Shown piece after piece: positions 60,850 through 64,000 of a stretch of 64,000 nt of DNA (the first letter of the stretch is position 1; each line of letters opens with the position of its first letter). This DNA comes from Oscillospiraceae bacterium (GTDB lineage: Bacteria > Bacillota > Clostridia > Oscillospirales > Ruminococcaceae): positions 2,852,001 to 2,916,000 of the forward strand of contig CP107210.1 of assembly GCA_025757985.1 (NCBI GenBank), in the 5' to 3' direction. The translations under genes were made by a program, and so were the position numbers. Below the pieces are notes generated by a model. It did no database searches. It was not told where the DNA came from and worked only from the letters and a program-made list of their open reading frames with translations.

Positions 60850-61164
60850 TTAAATCGATAGCTTTTTCCTACTGCTAAATCCTTTGCCTCTCGTTGTCTT
60901 CAGCTCTTCTTCAAGGTAATAGTCACCATGATAGAATTTAGAAACATCCATATCAAGAGCTTCAATTACTCGACACGCCAAGCCAAAAGAACAGGTCAAA
61001 ATACTTCTTTCCCCAGATTCCAACCTTTGATATTGACGTAATGTTATTTTTGCGCGATCAGCAACCTCTTGTTGCGTCAGCCTTAATATTTGTCGTTTTT
61101 CCGATAAGACAGCCGCTGCCGTTGGAATTATCGTTTGAAAGCCATCTAAAATTCCGGTACTCAT
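60850..61164 (-). CDS. XRE-family transcriptional regulator
   Basis: The 104-residue protein has a central helix-turn-helix: LSEKRQILRLTQQEVADRAK, then ITLRQYQRLESGERSI, as in Cro/CI-type repressors. The C-terminus is basic (TTRGKGFSSRKKLSI). ATG at 61164 follows AAGGGAGCTAATACT. A near-consensus promoter with two direct repeats lies directly upstream, suggesting autoregulation. It follows the recombinase cassette on the same strand and may control it. Confidence 0.85.
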   Translation of the reverse strand: MSTGILDGFQTIIPTAAAVLSEKRQILRLTQQEVADRAKITLRQYQRLESGERSILTCSFGLACRVIEALDMDVSKFYHGDYYLEEELKTTRGKGFSSRKKLSI

Positions 61165-61183
61165 AGTATTAGCTCCCTTCATC

Positions 61184-61228
61184 ACGTCCATTTGGACGTA
61201 TTATACGACCAAGTGGACGTGATGTCAA
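61184..61228 (-). promoter_or_regulatory. promoter and double operator of the XRE regulator
   Basis: On the minus strand TTGACA (61228-61223), 17 bases, TATAAT (61205-61200): both perfect. ACGTCCACTTGG lies in the spacer and ACGTCCAAATGG just downstream of the -10, so a bound repressor would block the promoter. Confidence 0.85.
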
Positions 61229-61614
61229 GTTGTACACTTTTGAGGCGAGAGGGCACTTTGTTCATCTTTTTCAAGCGAAATGATAACTGCATTTTTCTCG
61301 GCATCATACCGTCCTTTAAACTGATGGTCTTTTCCTGCCGCCAGATCATTTGCTTCCAGCAACACCTGAATGAACTGTATTCCGTTAATCATCATCCGAC
61401 ACTGCCCATCGGTCAGCAGCCTGTCCGGGACCTTAAAGGACATGGGATGCTCCGCAGCACACGGCGTGATTGCAATAGACTTCCGATCTTTCCTCTGCAA
61501 AACGCAGATATAGGCCGGACTTCCAAGAATACGGATAACATCTTTCCCAACATTCATTCTCCGGCTTTCCGCCGGAATTGTCACTCGCAGGTTCATAACT
61601 CGCCCAGAATTCAT
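61225..61614 (-). CDS. recombinase-cassette small protein
   Basis: The 129-residue protein begins MNSGRVMNLRVTIPAESRRM and contains IRILGSPAYICVLQRKDRKS, AITPCAAEHPMSFKVPDRLL and MMINGIQFIQVLLEANDLAA. Its start overlaps the end of the 272-residue gene by four bases. AGAGGA lies about 9 bases upstream of the ATG; a second ATG at 61596 is possible. Function unknown. The alternation of short strands resembles the conserved domain of its two upstream neighbours. Confidence 0.8.
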   Translation of the reverse strand: MNSGRVMNLRVTIPAESRRMNVGKDVIRILGSPAYICVLQRKDRKSIAITPCAAEHPMSFKVPDRLLTDGQCRMMINGIQFIQVLLEANDLAAGKDHQFKGRYDAEKNAVIISLEKDEQSALSPQKCTT

Positions 61615-62429
61615 GTCGGCATTCCTCTCTTAGCAATCTCATTGCCCGATTGTTGTACGTTTTCAAGCTGTCCCGGTAAATCTGGCAAAGGTATATTTTC
61701 AGATTCTTCACGTTGCGGAATCGGTATTGAAGTAGTGCCTGCTTCCCGTTCGGGCTCATCCAATACAGTAGAACTCTGATACCCAATAAAATCCTCGAAC
61801 AGATTCATCTGATGGTCTGCAATATAGTCATTATAAGATTTTCCGATACGGTTCTTATAGGCATCCGGGAAGAATTTCATCTGCTTTTTCTTCATTTCAC
61901 CAGTAAGCGGATCCGTATATTCCTGTGGCTTCGGGGTGAACATGATTGCTTCTTCCAAATCAAACAACATACAAAGACCCTGATCAGAATTAGCCACCCG
62001 TCCAAGCACTTTATAACGGCATTCCCGATTCCAGTTCATGAGCCTGAAGATATTTTCCACAAATTCCAAAGAGGTAATATCCTTATTCACCCAGTTTTCG
62101 TCCTTCTGTCTTGCCCATTCAACAGATGCGCTGTCCTCTTCTGGGCACATAATCAGCGCAAGCCGCTTCTTGTTTGGGTGCAGAATCGGAAGAACATACT
62201 TGATTCCTTCAAAAAGCCGGATGCAGGCCATATTAAATTTCATAACGCCATACTTTATGCTCACTGCTGGCTTATTCAGCATGGAAAATTGTGTACGCGG
62301 CGGAAGTTCATAGCCATCGAACTTTTCGTACTCCAGTTCTCTTTTATGTTCTTTCCGTATCTGTGCAAGTTCACGAATCAAGGAGATTTCCCGAACGCTC
62401 AGTTCCTGCGTCCTGCTTTTTTCTTCCAT
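61611..62429 (-). CDS. recombinase-cassette partner protein
   Basis: The 272-residue protein has no resolvase motif. Its central part, KFNMACIRLFEGIKYVLPIL then HPNKKRLALIMC, and FVENIFRLMNWNRECRYKVL then GRVANSDQGLCMLFDLEEAI, aligns with the C-terminal region of the serine recombinase encoded just upstream. The C-terminal 60 residues are Pro/Glu-rich. Ribosome-binding site GTAGGAGGAAC ahead of ATG at 62429; 14 bases separate it from the recombinase stop. Likely a dedicated cofactor of that recombinase; inferred only. Confidence 0.8.
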   Translation of the reverse strand: MEEKSRTQELSVREISLIRELAQIRKEHKRELEYEKFDGYELPPRTQFSMLNKPAVSIKYGVMKFNMACIRLFEGIKYVLPILHPNKKRLALIMCPEEDSASVEWARQKDENWVNKDITSLEFVENIFRLMNWNRECRYKVLGRVANSDQGLCMLFDLEEAIMFTPKPQEYTDPLTGEMKKKQMKFFPDAYKNRIGKSYNDYIADHQMNLFEDFIGYQSSTVLDEPEREAGTTSIPIPQREESENIPLPDLPGQLENVQQSGNEIAKRGMPT

Positions 62430-62443
62430 TCTATAAGTTCCTC

Positions 62444-64000
62444 CTACATCGACATCAAAAGATCATCCAGTTCACGTTGAACTTCATTTCTGCTTGGAAT
62501 TGCACCAATCATGGGATTTTCTACGACTTGGCCAGATTCCATCACATCACGGGCCGTAATGCTCTGAACCCATTTACTCCGATATAACCGGCATTTCAGA
62601 TTCATCGAACAATTTTCTTGTTCATACTGATTTTTCTCAGTCAAAATCCGGGACTCATCTAATTCAAAAATCAGAAATTTTGCATTTCCCTGACCCCGGC
62701 AGATACCACGGCACTGGTAGCGGTAATTCATTTTCCAGTTCAACATTTGAAAGACAAGCCCAGAAAATGCTCTGGCTGAAAAAACACTATGAACGTCATT
62801 GTCATCTCCCCAGTGCATCGCCGTTGAAAAGCCGTGATTGCCCTTTCGCAAAATCACGACCTGCAGAATCGGATGATAGAGCAGTTCCACATACTCGCAG
62901 TCGTCCAACCGGCTATGGCAGGCCTTGCTGAAACGGATTCCATTTTTAGAAATCGTCATAACCGGGCTACTCTGGTTGATAAAGCAAGTACCTGAAACCG
63001 TCAGATATTCAGATTGACGTGCCTTTCCCAGTGTTGCCCCAGCCCTCATCTCTGCTATATCGTTCAGTTTCATCACCTCTTCCGGCAGATAGGTGCTCAG
63101 GCAAAGGCTGCGGATACTTTCAGCATTGATGCCGCTCCAGTTCGGATGGATGCCCACAAAGCCTTTCAATGCTCCCTGCCGGATTACCACAATATCCTGC
63201 ACCCCGCACTTTTTGCTGCTGGATGCCACAAGATGTGCAGCTCGTGCGATTTCTGGGGAAACAATCGCTTCGTGATGTTCCGGGACATAGGCAGAGCAGC
63301 GATTGCCGTTATTCTTCGTGACCTTGCCCAGTTTGTAATCTACCACAATGCTCTTCCTAGCTTCCAGATCACCCCAGCGGCGTTCATTTTTCATGATGTT
63401 TGCCACCATCATGCCGTTCCACTCCTGCCTACCGCGCAGGGTGCTGCGCTTTTTCTGTGTCAGCACTGCCGCAATCTGATCGTAGTTATAGCCCTGGATA
63501 AACGCCAGAAAGATAAACCGCACCGTCTTTGCTTCTTCCGGCTCGATCACCAACTGACCATCCTTAGTATGCCGATACCCCATCAGGTCAGCCACCGGGT
63601 ACTGACCTGTCATAATGCGCTGATCATACGAAAGGATCATCCGGCGGCTCTTGTTGCCCGATTCCCAATCTGCCAGAAGTGCTTGAATGTCCAAACTATA
63701 TTGGCTGCTTGGATTCAGCGTGTAGATGTTTTCCGTTTCAAAGTACACACCGATGGGATGCGCCGGGTGCATGGTTTTCAGGGCTGCAATCTGCGTCATA
63801 CAATCCGAAAAATTTCGGGCGAAGCGTGAAATACTGGCACAGATAATCAAATCCATCTTCTGGTCTTTGGCATCTCGCATCATTCGCTTAAAAGCATCCC
63901 GTTTCCGCAGCGATGTGCCGGATTTCCCCTCATCGCTGTAAATATCCTGCAGGTTCCAGTTTTCCGTTTCTGCAATCTTTTTGGTGTAATAAAGGGTCTG
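62444..64000 (-). CDS. large serine recombinase, 5' end outside the window
   Basis: The reading frame is open to the right edge, giving 518 residues. The visible part starts inside the resolvase domain (TLYYTKKIAETENWNLQDIY, DEGKSGTSLRKRDAFKRMMR, KMDLIICASISRFARN). It runs through the Recombinase domain (QLVIEPEEAKTVRFIFLAFI, TLRGRQEWNGMMVANIMKNE) and then a C-terminal domain (KACHSRLDDCEYVELLYHPI, FSGLVFQMLNWKMNYRYQCR) shared with the 272-residue partner. The nucleophile serine would be upstream, beyond 64000. Such enzymes integrate or excise mobile elements. Confidence 0.9.
   Translation of the reverse strand, partial: QTLYYTKKIAETENWNLQDIYSDEGKSGTSLRKRDAFKRMMRDAKDQKMDLIICASISRFARNFSDCMTQIAALKTMHPAHPIGVYFETENIYTLNPSSQYSLDIQALLADWESGNKSRRMILSYDQRIMTGQYPVADLMGYRHTKDGQLVIEPEEAKTVRFIFLAFIQGYNYDQIAAVLTQKKRSTLRGRQEWNGMMVANIMKNERRWGDLEARKSIVVDYKLGKVTKNNGNRCSAYVPEHHEAIVSPEIARAAHLVASSSKKCGVQDIVVIRQGALKGFVGIHPNWSGINAESIRSLCLSTYLPEEVMKLNDIAEMRAGATLGKARQSEYLTVSGTCFINQSSPVMTISKNGIRFSKACHSRLDDCEYVELLYHPILQVVILRKGNHGFSTAMHWGDDNDVHSVFSARAFSGLVFQMLNWKMNYRYQCRGICRGQGNAKFLIFELDESRILTEKNQYEQENCSMNLKCRLYRSKWVQSITARDVMESGQVVENPMIGAIPSRNEVQRELDDLLMSM

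Overview
The window looks like a chromosomal segment of a Gram-positive, high-GC gut anaerobe of the Oscillospiraceae/Ruminococcaceae, in the neighbourhood of Gemmiger, Subdoligranulum or Faecalibacterium. The evidence is a CIRCE-controlled hrcA-grpE-dnaK-dnaJ operon, sporulation-type regulators (SpoVT, a SpoIID protein), pyruvate phosphate dikinase, and many intergenic palindromic repeats. The genus assignment is an inference from gene content and style, not from a marker gene.

Positions 1-41,680 are mostly ordinary chromosome. A divergent partial membrane-protein gene lies at the left edge. It is followed by a nonulosonic (legionaminic-type) acid gene set: aminotransferase, CBS/nucleotidyltransferase, NeuB/LegI, NeuC/LegG, two Gfo/Idh oxidoreductases and a CMP-sugar synthetase. 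A split ThrE-type exporter follows, then cysteine desulfurase, thiI and cinA. Next is a large SpoIID protein whose N-terminus looks like a decayed second copy of the CinA C-terminal half. Then come a NUDIX hydrolase, spoVT, the heat-shock operon, a lipoprotein, an FAD oxidoreductase, a DUF308 membrane protein, a cytidylate-kinase-like protein, an SPFH/NfeD pair, DUF523, two AI-2E-family permeases, mfd, an SH3 protein, pth, a stand-alone GlmU-type acetyltransferase and ppdK. At least three families of GC-rich repeats and one MITE-like element fill the intergenic spaces.

From about 41,850 to the right edge the base composition is mixed and lower, and gene order is that of a decayed integrative-element region. 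It holds parB, a truncated repA fused to the tail of an IPQTG-anchored surface protein, head-to-head stubs of two element genes, and a GntR-controlled ABC-transporter operon with a deletion-fused second permease. It also holds glycerate kinase, peptidase E, a cation antiporter with an overlapping MgtC-like gene, and a DNA-damage cassette (DinB and a small protein, divergent from a LexA/UmuD-like repressor, SRAP and ASCH proteins). Further right are an AT-rich pair (EF-Tu domain-II-like protein plus DUF3592-like membrane protein), a headless serine recombinase, an AAA-ATPase/PD-(D/E)XK protein, and remnants of other ATPase and Rpn-type genes. The right edge carries a serine recombinase cassette on the minus strand with two partner proteins that share its C-terminal domain, followed by an XRE regulator with a clear self-operator.

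No rRNA, tRNA or CRISPR array was seen. Junctions, truncations and paired promoters in 41,850-61,000 indicate repeated insertion and deletion. The candidates most worth following are the recombinase cassette, the DNA-damage cassette, the stand-alone EF-Tu-like protein and the CinA-SpoIID fusion.
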